A DNA stretch of 64,000 nucleotides, from assembly GCF_004362745.1 (NCBI RefSeq), contig NZ_SNXY01000010.1:374501-438500 (forward strand), given 5' to 3'. Both the position numbers and the translations under genes were made by a program. Positions 50,600 through 59,681 of the stretch are shown here, piece after piece. Under the pieces are notes generated by a model, which was given only the letters and a program-made list of their open reading frames with translations, was not told the DNA's origin and ran no database searches. The stretch's first letter is position 1; every line of letters begins with the position of its first letter. This stretch comes from Oharaeibacter diazotrophicus (lineage in GTDB: Bacteria; Pseudomonadota; Alphaproteobacteria; Rhizobiales; Pleomorphomonadaceae).

Positions 50600-50731
50600 G
50601 CACCATCCTCCCGCGACGAGACGTGATTTTCCACTTTCGACAGACTAGCAGCGCCGGTCGCCGCGGTCATGGCGGGCGCTTGCGCGATTTCTGGTCGGAT
50701 TTGGCGACACGGCGACGAGGAGGGTGACACG

Positions 50732-51001
50732 GTGGGATTTCGGACGATGGTTTTCCTGGCGGCCACGGCCGTCGCGACGCCGGTGTGGGCCGACGGCGCG
50801 GCTGCGGACGCCTGTGCGAGCAAGCTCGGCGCCGAGGCCGGCGCGATCTATGCGGCGGCGCGGCCGGGTGTCGCCGCCGGCGGCGACCTGAAGGCGACGA
50901 TCACCGACGCGACCAAGGCGCTGGTGAAGGCCGGCAAGATCGCCCGTGCCGACGCCAGGTCCAACGCTCAGGCGGCCGGGGCCTGCCTGAAACTCATCTG
51001 A
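50732..51001 (+). CDS. Small secreted protein of unknown function
   Basis: An 89-residue protein. A signal peptide (residues 1-21, ending WADG) leads to a 65-residue helical mature part with two cysteines (DACASKLG and AGACLKLI), probably joined. I know no family. The GTG at 50732 follows GAGGAGGGTGAC, a strong ribosome binding site. A perfect hairpin lies 87 bases after the stop. Confidence 0.75.
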   Translation: MGFRTMVFLAATAVATPVWADGAAADACASKLGAEAGAIYAAARPGVAAGGDLKATITDATKALVKAGKIARADARSNAQAAGACLKLI

Positions 51002-51087
51002 CACCGGGCTCGAGAGATCCCGACCTCCGGTCGGAGCGTCGCTAGCGGGGAGCGCCCGACCGGGCGGCGGCCGGATGGCCGAAACCC

Positions 51088-51117
51088 CGCGACGTCCCGA
51101 GGAGTCGGGACGTCGCG
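51088..51117 (+). terminator. Perfect 13-bp hairpin before the sulfatase gene
   Basis: CGCGACGTCCCGA (51088-51100) and TCGGGACGTCGCG (51105-51117) pair fully around a four-base loop. It could end the small gene at 50732 or fold in the leader of the sulfatase gene, 50 bases upstream of its start. No T-run follows. Confidence 0.55.
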
Positions 51118-51167
51118 AGGGCAGGTACGAGAACCGATCCGGGGCACCGGGAACGAGGAGGGACGTC

Positions 51168-53561
51168 GTGAAGACCACGGGGAACAAGCTCGCGGCCGTC
51201 GTCGCCGCCGCGCTGGCCGCGACGGTGCCGGCGGAGGGCGGCGCGGGCGCCGCGCCGGCGGGGCCGCCGAACATCCTGTTCGTGATCCTGGACGACGTCG
51301 GCGTCGACCAGATGGCGAGCTTCGGTTTCGGCGGCGTCTCGCCGCCGAAGACCGTCAACATGGACCTGATCGCCGCCGCCGGCGTCAAGTTCACCAACGT
51401 CTGGGGCATGCCGGAGTGTTCGTCGAGCCGGGCGGCCTATTTCACCGGCCGCTATCCCTCGCACACCGGCGTCGGGCAGGCGATCCTCGGCAACCACCTG
51501 CCGCAGAGCTACGTCTCGCCCTTCGAGACCACGCTGCCGCGCGTGCTGGCCAAGGCCGGCTACAAGAGCGCCATGGTCGGCAAGTACCACCTCGGTGACG
51601 AGCTCGACCCGGCCGGCGCCTGCGCCCCCGCGAGCCGCGGCTTCGACGCCTTCATCGGCGCCATGAGCGCCGGCCCGCCCTCGATCGACCGGACCGCCGG
51701 CGGCGTCGACCCGTCGGGCGCACAGGCCTGCGGCTACTTCCAGACCGACGCCGCCGGCGCCTGCTACACCAAGGCGGCCGACGGCACGGTCGGCTGCACC
51801 GAGATCGACTCCGGCAACGCCCTGCGCGGCACCAGCCCCTCGCGCAGCTGCCTGCAGAGCGGCGGCGTGTTCGCGCCGAACCTGACCTGCTCGGACGCCC
51901 GGCCGACCGGCCTGACCTTCGACAACGAGAACGCCTACTACGTCTGGACCCGGACCACCGTCAGCGGTCCGAAGTCGCCCTATTTCGCCGCCGAGAGTTG
52001 CGGTCGCGACCGGCTCGACCGCCGCTTCATGACGGGCGCACAGGGCAACGACGGCGTGTCGTGGTGGCGCGCCCAGTCCGGCCCGCGGATGATGACGCTG
52101 AGCTTCAACGCGATGCACACGCCGTTCCAGAAGGCGGGCACCGGCTTCGTGCCCGACCCGGCCGATCCGGACAGTGCCTGCAACAGCCTCGCGCCGGAGC
52201 GGTTCCTCATCAACAGCGTGCTCGAAGGCGCCGACGCCGCGCTCGGGCGGGCGATGGGGCAGATGGGGCTGGCGAAGCTGAAGCCCGACGGCCGGACCAT
52301 CGACCACCTCACCCTCGGCAACACCATGGTGGTGATCGTCGGCGACAACGGCAGCTTCGGCCCGACCGTGCGCGCCACCGACGGCTTCAGCGTCACCCGC
52401 TCCAAGGGCACGGTCTACCAGACCGGTGTCTGGGTGCCGCTGATCGTGGCCGGCGCCAAGGTCGCCGCGCCGGGCCGCTCGGTCGACGCCCTGGTCAACA
52501 TCACCGACCTCTACCGCCTGTTCGCCGAGGCCGCCGGCGTCGACGCCGACGTCGCGGTGCCGCCGAGCCACCGCATCGACGGCAAGCCGATGCTCGCCTA
52601 CCTCACCGATCCCGGCACGCGGGCGATCCGCGAGATGAACTTCACCGAGCTCGATCCCGGCACCTATTCGCCGGATCCGGACGAGCGCAGCTGGCCCTGC
52701 GCGGTCGGCGGCGCCTGCTCGGACACGCTGTTCACCGGCGAGAGCTTCTGCCACGACAACGGCGGCACCTGGTACGGCCCCGGCGCGGAGAAGCAGTACG
52801 GCTCCTGCTGCGCGGTGCAGCTCGACAACCCCGACGCCGGCATCACCCTGACGCCGCTGAAGCAGATGGCCGCCCGCGTCGGGCGCTACAAGATGGTGCG
52901 CTCGACGAGCTTCGACTGCGCCACGCCGCTGGCCGGCTCCGGCCAGGAGGCCGCGCTGCCCTGGGCCGACTACGCCACCAAGACCGCCGACGAGTTCTAC
53001 GACGTCGCCCGCACCACGGCGAACCCGACCGGCATGGACGTCGCCGGCCGCGACATGCTGGCGGACTGCGCCGCCGACGATCCGGCCGACTGCCTGCCGG
53101 CCGCCGCCCGCACCAGCTACCGTCGGCTGTCGGCGCTGATCGCCAAGGTCTCGCGCACCGCCGAGATCGACGCTTCATGCCGCGCCAAGGGCGACGGCGA
53201 CATGGACATGCGGATCGGCCAATCCGACATCGCCGGCTGGCGAGCCTTCGACGGCAAGGGCCCGAGCCGCTACGACATCGACGTCGACGGCGAGACCGAC
53301 GCCGACGACCTCGCGATCATCGAGGCCAACCTCGGCACCGACTGCATGTCGCTCTGCCGGCGCGCCGACCTCGACCGCAACGGCAAGCTCGAGGCCCGTG
53401 ACGCTTCGCTGATCCTCGCCCAGTCCGGCCGCTGCGACGTGGTGACCTGCTCGGGCGACCTCGACGGCGACCGCATGGTCGACGCCACCGACCGCGCCCT
53501 CTTCAAGAAGGCGCAGGCGAGCTGTGGCGGCGGTGTCGTCGCCGCGGTCGAAGAGGACTGA
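51168..53561 (+). CDS. Secreted sulfatase with dockerin-like C-terminus
   Basis: A 797-residue sulfatase that would hydrolyse sulfate esters. A signal peptide is followed by NILFVILDDVGVDQM (metal Asp42-Asp43) and the active-site region MPECSSSRAAYFTGRYP (Cys84). The usual signature is C-x-P-S/A-R; here the third position is Ser, not Pro, which may affect conversion to formylglycine. Other parts fit: VGKYHLG, MTLSFNAMHTPF and VVIVGDNGSFG. About 150 residues in the middle and the last 120 are cysteine-rich; the last 120 contain two or three dockerin-like calcium loops (DVDGETDADDLAIIEANLG, DLDRNGKLEARDASLI, DLDGDRMVDATDRAL). The GTG at 51168 has GAGGAGGG upstream. Next to an FGE gene. Confidence 0.93.
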   Translation: MKTTGNKLAAVVAAALAATVPAEGGAGAAPAGPPNILFVILDDVGVDQMASFGFGGVSPPKTVNMDLIAAAGVKFTNVWGMPECSSSRAAYFTGRYPSHTGVGQAILGNHLPQSYVSPFETTLPRVLAKAGYKSAMVGKYHLGDELDPAGACAPASRGFDAFIGAMSAGPPSIDRTAGGVDPSGAQACGYFQTDAAGACYTKAADGTVGCTEIDSGNALRGTSPSRSCLQSGGVFAPNLTCSDARPTGLTFDNENAYYVWTRTTVSGPKSPYFAAESCGRDRLDRRFMTGAQGNDGVSWWRAQSGPRMMTLSFNAMHTPFQKAGTGFVPDPADPDSACNSLAPERFLINSVLEGADAALGRAMGQMGLAKLKPDGRTIDHLTLGNTMVVIVGDNGSFGPTVRATDGFSVTRSKGTVYQTGVWVPLIVAGAKVAAPGRSVDALVNITDLYRLFAEAAGVDADVAVPPSHRIDGKPMLAYLTDPGTRAIREMNFTELDPGTYSPDPDERSWPCAVGGACSDTLFTGESFCHDNGGTWYGPGAEKQYGSCCAVQLDNPDAGITLTPLKQMAARVGRYKMVRSTSFDCATPLAGSGQEAALPWADYATKTADEFYDVARTTANPTGMDVAGRDMLADCAADDPADCLPAAARTSYRRLSALIAKVSRTAEIDASCRAKGDGDMDMRIGQSDIAGWRAFDGKGPSRYDIDVDGETDADDLAIIEANLGTDCMSLCRRADLDRNGKLEARDASLILAQSGRCDVVTCSGDLDGDRMVDATDRALFKKAQASCGGGVVAAVEED

Positions 53562-53743
53562 CCCGGATTTCCCCGCGCGGATGCCGGCCCGGCGTGGCCG
53601 GCCCGCGCGGGGCGAGGGCATCGTCCCCACGCGCCGACGGCTCCGTCCCGCAGCGGGGTCCGGCGGTCGCGCCCGGACGGGCACGACGCGGGCGGCGCCG
53701 GCGACGGCGCCGCCCGCGCGGCTCTTTGCGGGATCGGCAGCGC

Positions 53744-54781
53744 TCAGCCGCCGCGCAGGATGGTGCGGAAGCCGACGTGGGAGGAGCCGAGATCGACCTC
53801 GTGCGGCTGGCGAGCCGCCGGGCGGTAGCGGCCGCAGAAGGTGTCCGAGCAGAGCCAGGAGCCGCCCTTGATCACGGCGGTGGCGAAGGGCGCCGCCGCT
53901 TCGCCGGCGAGCACCGGCCCGGTGGTGTCCGGCGCCGGGTCGACGTGGTCGGCGGTCCAGGGGTCGACCGTCCATTCCCAGACGTTGCCGATCATGTCGA
54001 ACAGCCCGAACGGATTCGGCCGGTAGCAGCCGACCGCTGCCAGCCCGTGCGCGCCATCCGCCGCCTCGTCGTAGACCGGGAACACGCCCTGCCAGGCGTT
54101 GGCGCGGTGCTCGCCGTCCGGCACCGCCACGTCGCCCCAGGCGTAGCGCTTGCCGACGAGGCCGCCGCGGGCGGCATATTCCCACTCCGCCTCGGTCGGC
54201 AGGTCGCGGCCGAGCCAGGCGGCGTAGGCGCGGGCGTCCGCGAGGGCGACGTGGACGACCGGGCGGTTGTCGGCGCCGTCTATGGTGCTGCCGGGGCCGG
54301 TCGGGTGACGCCAGTCGGCGCCCGGCGTGTAGACCCACCAGCTGCCCGGACGGATCCGCGTCTCCGGCGACGTCGGCATGGTGAACACCATGCTGCCCGG
54401 TACCAGCATCTCCTCCGGCAGGTCCGGATAGCGGCTGCGGTCGATGCCGCGTTCGGCGACGGTGCGGTAGCCGGTGGCGGCGACGAAGGCGGCGAATTCG
54501 GCGTTGGTGACCTCGTGGCGGTCGATCCGGAACGGTCCGACCGTCGCCTCGCGAACCGGCGCCTCCTCCGGATAGAAATCCTCCGCGCCGATCCGCACCG
54601 TGCCGCCGGGGAGTTCGGCCATGCCGGCGGTCGCCGCCTTCGGCCCGGAACCGGGCGGGCCGAAGCCCTTGGGCAGGCCGCGATAGGCGTCGCACAGCCG
54701 GGCGAGCGGATCCTCGGCCCGGGCGGGGCCGGCGATGCCGAAGGCGAGCAGCGCGGCGAGGGCGGTGGCGAGACGGGACAT
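53744..54781 (-). CDS. Formylglycine-generating enzyme (SUMF1/FGE)
   Basis: A secreted 345-residue protein of the FGE family, which converts the active-site cysteine of sulfatases to formylglycine. Signal peptide at residues 1-22. The hallmark segments are RIDRHEVTNAEFAAFVAATG, RPVVHVALADARAYAAWLG, LPTEAEWEYAARGG, RYAWGD, NVWEWTVD and, at the end, GGSWLCSDTFCGRYRPAAR and GFRTILRGG. Cys311 and Cys316 have the spacing of the catalytic pair of human FGE, so it is probably a true FGE rather than a paralogue without the cysteines. A periplasmic location is unusual; bacterial FGE is often cytoplasmic. Convergent with the sulfatase gene. Confidence 0.9.
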   Translation of the reverse strand: MSRLATALAALLAFGIAGPARAEDPLARLCDAYRGLPKGFGPPGSGPKAATAGMAELPGGTVRIGAEDFYPEEAPVREATVGPFRIDRHEVTNAEFAAFVAATGYRTVAERGIDRSRYPDLPEEMLVPGSMVFTMPTSPETRIRPGSWWVYTPGADWRHPTGPGSTIDGADNRPVVHVALADARAYAAWLGRDLPTEAEWEYAARGGLVGKRYAWGDVAVPDGEHRANAWQGVFPVYDEAADGAHGLAAVGCYRPNPFGLFDMIGNVWEWTVDPWTADHVDPAPDTTGPVLAGEAAAPFATAVIKGGSWLCSDTFCGRYRPAARQPHEVDLGSSHVGFRTILRGG

Positions 54782-54935
54782 GGCCGCTCCGGTGGGATGG
54801 TCGGAACGGCAGTTCAGGCGGGCGGAACGGCCGGGCGCAACGTCGAAGTTTGGCCGGGCCGGCGCGCCCTCGGCGAAAGCACGTGTTCCCCGGGCGCGCC
54901 GACGTGCTAGTTTCCGGAACGTCCGGAGATCCGCC

Positions 54936-55466
54936 ATGACCTCGAGCCTGCCCCTCGCCGCCATCTTCTTCGCCCGCGGCGAGACCGTCGACGACGTGCT
55001 CGCCGCCGCCGCCGAGACGCTCGCGGCCGAGGGCCTCGTCGTCGCCGGCACGGTGCAGGCGGTCGGCGCGGCGGAGGAGGGCTGCTGCGGTCCGATGCTG
55101 GTGCGCGACCTCTCCGACGGCACCGTCACGGTGATCTCCCAGGACCTCGGCAAACTGGCGACCGGCTGCCGGCTCGACGGCGGTGCGCTGGCCGAGGTCG
55201 CGGTCCGGCTCGACGCCGCGCTCGACCGCGGCGCCGACGTGCTCGTCGTCAACCGCTTCGGCAAGGCCGAAGGCGAGGGCGGCGGCCTGCGCAGCGTGAT
55301 CGAGCGCGCGGTCGCCGACGGGCTGCCGGTGGTGCTCGCCGTGCGCGCCGACCACGCGGCGGTCTGGGACGCCTTCCACGCCGGCACCGCGACCACCCTG
55401 CCGGCCGACGCCGCCGCCGTGGTGCGCTGGTGCCGCGAGGCGATGGCCGCGCCCCGGGCGGCCTGA
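54936..55466 (+). CDS. DUF2478-family protein
   Basis: A 176-residue soluble protein of the DUF2478 family. Visible conserved parts are the opening LAAIFFARGETVDDVLAAAA, CCGPMLVRDLSDG with a Cys-Cys pair, DVLVVNRFGKAEGEGGGLRS and VVLAVRADHAAVWDAFHAG. Members are distantly like P-loop NTPases of the THEP1 type and lie near molybdate transport genes in other bacteria; no such genes are near here. Function unknown. ATG 54936 follows CCGGAGATC. Divergent from the FGE gene with 154 bases between. Confidence 0.85.
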   Translation: MTSSLPLAAIFFARGETVDDVLAAAAETLAAEGLVVAGTVQAVGAAEEGCCGPMLVRDLSDGTVTVISQDLGKLATGCRLDGGALAEVAVRLDAALDRGADVLVVNRFGKAEGEGGGLRSVIERAVADGLPVVLAVRADHAAVWDAFHAGTATTLPADAAAVVRWCREAMAAPRAA

Positions 55467-55620
55467 CCGCTCCCCATCCTCGACGCCCGACCACGCCCGA
55501 AAATCCGACCCTTTGCGCCCTGATCGCCGCGGCGCGGGATCGGTGGATTCCCTCATGTGCACGTGGCATATTGTGGGCATTGCCGGGCCATGGTCCGAAA
55601 CGACATCGGGGGGAGTGACG

Positions 55621-57570
55621 ATGCGGGCGTTCGTTCTGTCGGCTTGGCTCGTCGTCGCGGCCATCCTGTGCGCGGCACCGGCGGCCCTGGCGGCCGACGT
55701 CGCCTTCGCGACGGCGGTGGCGGATGGCCGGATGTCGGCGGCGGACGCGGCCCGTTTCGAGGACGCGGACGTTTCCTATCACAGGGTGATGGTCCGCACG
55801 GCGGCCGGGCGGGCGGTGCTCGGTGGTGTCGACCACGACGCGCGCCGGGTGGCGCTCGCGCGCCGGGTCGGCGTGGTCGAGGCGCTGTTCGGCAGCGTCG
55901 AACGTGCCGCAGCCGACGCCGGCCTCCTGATGTTCGACCGCCAGGAGACCTTCTCGGCGACGCTGTCCACGGAGGAGATCCGCCGCCTGCTCGCCCATCC
56001 GGACGTCCGCCGGGTGCACCGCGTGCCGACCGCGCCGCTCGAGGCCGTGCTGCGCGGGGCGGCGGCCGGGGCGGACGCCGGCGCGGTGCAGAAGCTCGCC
56101 TTCGCCACCCTCGGCATCGACGAGATGAAGAAGGCCAAGCTCAACGGCGCCGGCCGCTCCGTCGCGATCATCGACAGCGGCATCGACATGACGCTACGGC
56201 AGATGAAGACCGCGGTGATCGACGGCTTCTGCTTCTCCCGCAACGACGCCCGCCTCGGCCTGAAGGGGACGTGCCCGATCGGCATCCGCTACGGCGCCCG
56301 TGGCCTCAAGGCGGGGGCGCAGACCTGCCGGGCTCTCGGCTGCGACCACGGCACCGCCGTCGCCTCGGTGATCGTCGGGGCGAAGACGTCGTCGGGCGGA
56401 ATGGTCGTGCAGGGCGTCGCGCCGGCGGCCAAGATCGTCGCCGTCAACGCCGCGCGCTTCGACACGCGGACGAACATGATGATCGTCGCCTACGACGACA
56501 TCCTCAGGGCCTACGAGACACTGTTCCCGGAAGTGGTGGCGCCGACCGGCCGGATCGCGAATTACCCGATCGCCGCGGTCAACGTCAGCGCCTCGGTCCC
56601 CTGCGATCTCGACGTCTACCAGGACGGCGACGATCAGGCCTACGCCATGCAGTCCTACGGCGTCGCGACCGTCGCGGCGGCCGGCAACGAGGGGCTGTGG
56701 TCGAAGACCGAGCAGGGATGGCCGGCCTGCAACTCGAGCGTCCACGGCGTCGGGGAACTCGATACCGCTTACAAGCCGACCGACATCACCAACTGGTCCG
56801 GCTATTACGCGGTCAGCCAGGGCTATCCGGTGGTCGACTCCGACATGGCCAAGGGCGGCTTCGCGGTGGCCGAGGGTAGTGGCACGTCGTTTTCCGCGCC
56901 GCTGGTGACCGGTGCGCACCTGCTCGGGCGGCAGGTCAACGGCCGGGGGCTGCTCGGCGCACCCAACGTCGACCTCTATTTCGATCCGGACCACGACAGC
57001 AACTACCGCCTCTACCACGGCCGGATTCCGCGCGTCGACGGCAAGGTCGCCTGGGACGGGCGCTTCGTCACCTTCGTGCCGAGCAAGATCAAGACCTATC
57101 AGCTGGATGCGCCGGATGAAGACGGCAAGCAGGAAGGCGACGTCTACTGCCGGGACTACGAGTACTATTCGTTCAATACGGCTTTCGATGAGTGGCACAA
57201 GTCGACGACCCTCGACTGCCAGTCCACCAATGATTTCACGGCCTACATGTACCCGTTCCTGCCGACCAACTACAAGGTCAGGCTGCTGGGACAGAATTTC
57301 CTGGCGCCGGTCGACCTGAAGGACGAGTACATCCACGGCTACAACGTCAGTGCGACGTCCGGCGCCGAGATGGACGACGACAAGTTCCGGGCCTGGACGA
57401 AGCCGCTGTTCGAGACCGAGGTGGTCATCACCAACGCCCGCGGCCAAGTCGTCGAACGCATGCCGGTCATGGTGACCAAGAGCAAGCGCATCTGCACGGG
57501 GCCGGATAAGAGCAAGACAAACCCCTCCAAGACCTGCGGCAAGTGCGTCTACGGCTGCAAGTATCGCTGA
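55621..57570 (+). CDS. Secreted S8 (subtilisin-like) serine protease
   Basis: A 649-residue protease with a signal peptide (about 1-25) and an inhibitor-like propeptide region (about 50-140). The catalytic domain holds the triad Asp185 (VAIIDSGIDM), His243 (CDHGTAVASV) and Ser423 (GSGTSFSAPL), with the oxyanion Asn356 in AAAGNEG. The last 190 residues have no protease motif; they are Tyr- and Lys-rich, with several cysteines at the end (SKTCGKCVYGCKYR) and a lower GC content than the rest. This part may bind a substrate or an envelope partner. The start ATG at 55621 follows GGGGGGAGTGACG. It stands in the row of extracellular enzymes with the sulfatase and FGE genes. Confidence 0.93.
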   Translation: MRAFVLSAWLVVAAILCAAPAALAADVAFATAVADGRMSAADAARFEDADVSYHRVMVRTAAGRAVLGGVDHDARRVALARRVGVVEALFGSVERAAADAGLLMFDRQETFSATLSTEEIRRLLAHPDVRRVHRVPTAPLEAVLRGAAAGADAGAVQKLAFATLGIDEMKKAKLNGAGRSVAIIDSGIDMTLRQMKTAVIDGFCFSRNDARLGLKGTCPIGIRYGARGLKAGAQTCRALGCDHGTAVASVIVGAKTSSGGMVVQGVAPAAKIVAVNAARFDTRTNMMIVAYDDILRAYETLFPEVVAPTGRIANYPIAAVNVSASVPCDLDVYQDGDDQAYAMQSYGVATVAAAGNEGLWSKTEQGWPACNSSVHGVGELDTAYKPTDITNWSGYYAVSQGYPVVDSDMAKGGFAVAEGSGTSFSAPLVTGAHLLGRQVNGRGLLGAPNVDLYFDPDHDSNYRLYHGRIPRVDGKVAWDGRFVTFVPSKIKTYQLDAPDEDGKQEGDVYCRDYEYYSFNTAFDEWHKSTTLDCQSTNDFTAYMYPFLPTNYKVRLLGQNFLAPVDLKDEYIHGYNVSATSGAEMDDDKFRAWTKPLFETEVVITNARGQVVERMPVMVTKSKRICTGPDKSKTNPSKTCGKCVYGCKYR

Positions 57571-57710
57571 AGAGAGCCGCTCGACCGGACGCCGGGAACG
57601 AGGATTGATTCACGTCGTTATTGTTCTGGATCAATGCGCCGGCTCAGCGTCGGCGCGACACTCCGGTCGTACCGAAACGAGGCGGCCCGAGGCCGGAGGA
57701 GAGCCAGACG

Positions 57711-58751
57711 ATGCAGGATCGCGAAGCCGTCGAGACCGGGGCCGCCGCGGCGGCCGGTGCCGTCGCCGCGGACGGGGCGCGCTCGATCATGGGCGCGGCC
57801 GCCGCCCTGGCGACCCCGCCGGCGCCGCCGAGCGAAGAGCCGCCGGCGACGCGCAAGGGCATGAGGACCGAGCGCCGCGAGGCGATCGAGCGGGTCAAGG
57901 CCGACCCGGAGGTGGTGCGGCGCGCCTTCGAGACCGGCGTCTACCCCTATGCCGACCGCCTGACCGAGGGCGTCTACATCAAGGAGATGATGAAGCTCCA
58001 GGTCGAGCTCCTGAAGGTGCAGAACTGGGTGCGCCAGACCGGCGAGCGCATCGTGGTGCTGTTCGAGGGCCGCGATGCCGCCGGCAAGGGCGGCACGATC
58101 AAGCGCTTCATGGAGCACCTCAACCCGCGCGGGGCGCGGATCGTGGCACTCGAAAAGCCGACCGACCGCGAGCGGACCCAGTGGTATTTCCAGCGTTACG
58201 TCGAGCATCTGCCGTCGGGCGGCGAGATCGTGTTCTTCGACCGCTCCTGGTACAATCGCGCCGGTGTCGAGCGGGTGATGGGCTTCTGCTCGCCGACCGA
58301 CTATCTCGAATTCATGCGGCAGTGCCCGACGCTCGAGCAGATGCTGGTCCGCTCCGGGATCCGTCTCTACAAATACTGGTTCTCGGTGACCCAGGCCGAG
58401 CAGGCGCGCCGCTTCAAGGCCCGTCAGGTCGACCCGCTGAAGCAGTGGAAGCTGTCGCCGATCGACCTCGCCTCGCTCGACAAGTGGGACGAGTACACCG
58501 AGGCCAAGGAGGCGATGTTCTTCTACACCGACACAGCCGACGCACCCTGGGTGATCATCAAGTCCGACGACAAGAAGCGCGGCCGGCTGAACTGCATGCA
58601 GCACTTCCTGTCGACGCTACCCTACCCGAACAAGGACCCCGCGGTCGTCGTCGGGCCGGACCCGCTGATCGTCGGCAACACCGCCCACGTCATCGGGCAC
58701 GACATGCACATCCTGGGCAAGACGCTGCATCCGGAGCAGCAGCGCGGCTGA
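57711..58751 (+). CDS. ppk2: Polyphosphate kinase 2
   Basis: A 346-residue PPK2 that moves phosphate between polyphosphate and nucleotides. After a 60-residue Ala/Pro-rich leader come the P-loop FEGRDAAGKGGTIKRF (about 118-133), the EKPTDRERTQWYFQRYVEHL region, Walker B FFDRSWYNRAGVERVMGF and the lid DPLKQWKLSPID. The sequence is closest in look to the class I PPK2s that make GTP or ATP from NDP. GGAGGAGA precedes the ATG at 57711. Its 3' end overlaps a convergent membrane-protein gene by 135 bases. Confidence 0.96.
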   Translation: MQDREAVETGAAAAAGAVAADGARSIMGAAAALATPPAPPSEEPPATRKGMRTERREAIERVKADPEVVRRAFETGVYPYADRLTEGVYIKEMMKLQVELLKVQNWVRQTGERIVVLFEGRDAAGKGGTIKRFMEHLNPRGARIVALEKPTDRERTQWYFQRYVEHLPSGGEIVFFDRSWYNRAGVERVMGFCSPTDYLEFMRQCPTLEQMLVRSGIRLYKYWFSVTQAEQARRFKARQVDPLKQWKLSPIDLASLDKWDEYTEAKEAMFFYTDTADAPWVIIKSDDKKRGRLNCMQHFLSTLPYPNKDPAVVVGPDPLIVGNTAHVIGHDMHILGKTLHPEQQRG

Positions 58752-59681
58752 ACCGTCCGGCTTCGGCGCCCGGACCACGGGTGCCGGGGCCGGCCGTGTC
58801 GGGGCGGATTCCGTCCGGGCGCGGCGGGCGGCGCGCCAGCGCCAGGCGAGTTCCGCCGCCGCCCAGGCGAAGAGCACCGCGGCGAACCAGAGCGCCAGCA
58901 GCCGCGCCGCCGGCACCGCGCCGTTGAGTTCGCGGAAGGTGCCGAGGGCGAAGGCGGCGTACCAGGAGACGCCGGAGAGCGCGCCGGCCGCGAACAGCAT
59001 CGAGCGGCGACGCGGCGGGTAGTCCTGGAACAACGGGCCGCCGATGTCGGAGATCAGCACCGGCAGGACGTGCCGGTGCACGAAGATGCCGTTGGCCGTC
59101 AGGACGACGACGATCACCGTCTTGGCCCAGAGCTTGGGATTGACGAGAAGATCCGGCATCGCGACCTGGTAGAGCGCGACGAAACCGATGCCGCTCGCCC
59201 ACAACACCGCGAGGGCGACGCCGATCGCCTTCGAGACGAACTGGAATGTGCGGACGATGTCGGCGGTCACCGGCCAGCCGCGCATCCAGCGCAGGATCCA
59301 GAAGTCCAGCATGGTGACGCCGCCGAGGCCGATCGCGAATCCGACGAGGTGCAGCGCGATCAGGATCGTGCGCAGCTTCAACGGCGGCAGGCCGAGAAAA
59401 CCGGGCAGCGCGAGCGCATAGGCCGCGTCCGGCGCCGGCGCCGGTTTCGCCGTGGCGGTGGGGGCGGCGACGGGGGGCGGAGCGGTCGTCGGCGCCGCTT
59501 CGGACGGGATGGCGACGGGAGCTGGGGGACCGGGCTCGGCCCCCGGAGCACCCGCGGAAGCGGACGGACCGTCGAGGCTGCCGCGGAGCGCGAGGCCGTC
59601 GTCGGCCGCCGCTGGCAGGGCCGCCGCGACGCCGGCGACCGCGGCGAGGACGAGGATCGTGCGGCGAAGGGCGGCGAGCAT
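58617..59681 (-). CDS. Multi-pass membrane protein of unknown function
   Basis: A 354-residue protein. Residues 1-26 are a signal peptide, followed by a Pro/Ala-rich linker (about 30-100), then six predicted membrane segments (about 105-285) including ILIALHLVGFAIGLGGVTML and FVSKAIGVALAVLWASGIGF, with charged motifs DFWILRWMRG, NPKLWAKT and DYPPRRRSMLF. I do not know the family; histidines in segments (IALHLVGF, VHRHVL) could bind haem. The frame runs 135 bases into the end of the ppk2 gene, so its last 45 residues (after about MQRLAQD) are the antisense of ppk2 and may not be a folded part. Start ATG at 59681. Confidence 0.7.
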   Translation of the reverse strand: MLAALRRTILVLAAVAGVAAALPAAADDGLALRGSLDGPSASAGAPGAEPGPPAPVAIPSEAAPTTAPPPVAAPTATAKPAPAPDAAYALALPGFLGLPPLKLRTILIALHLVGFAIGLGGVTMLDFWILRWMRGWPVTADIVRTFQFVSKAIGVALAVLWASGIGFVALYQVAMPDLLVNPKLWAKTVIVVVLTANGIFVHRHVLPVLISDIGGPLFQDYPPRRRSMLFAAGALSGVSWYAAFALGTFRELNGAVPAARLLALWFAAVLFAWAAAELAWRWRAARRARTESAPTRPAPAPVVRAPKPDGSAALLLRMQRLAQDVHVVPDDVGGVADDQRVRPDDDRGVLVRVG

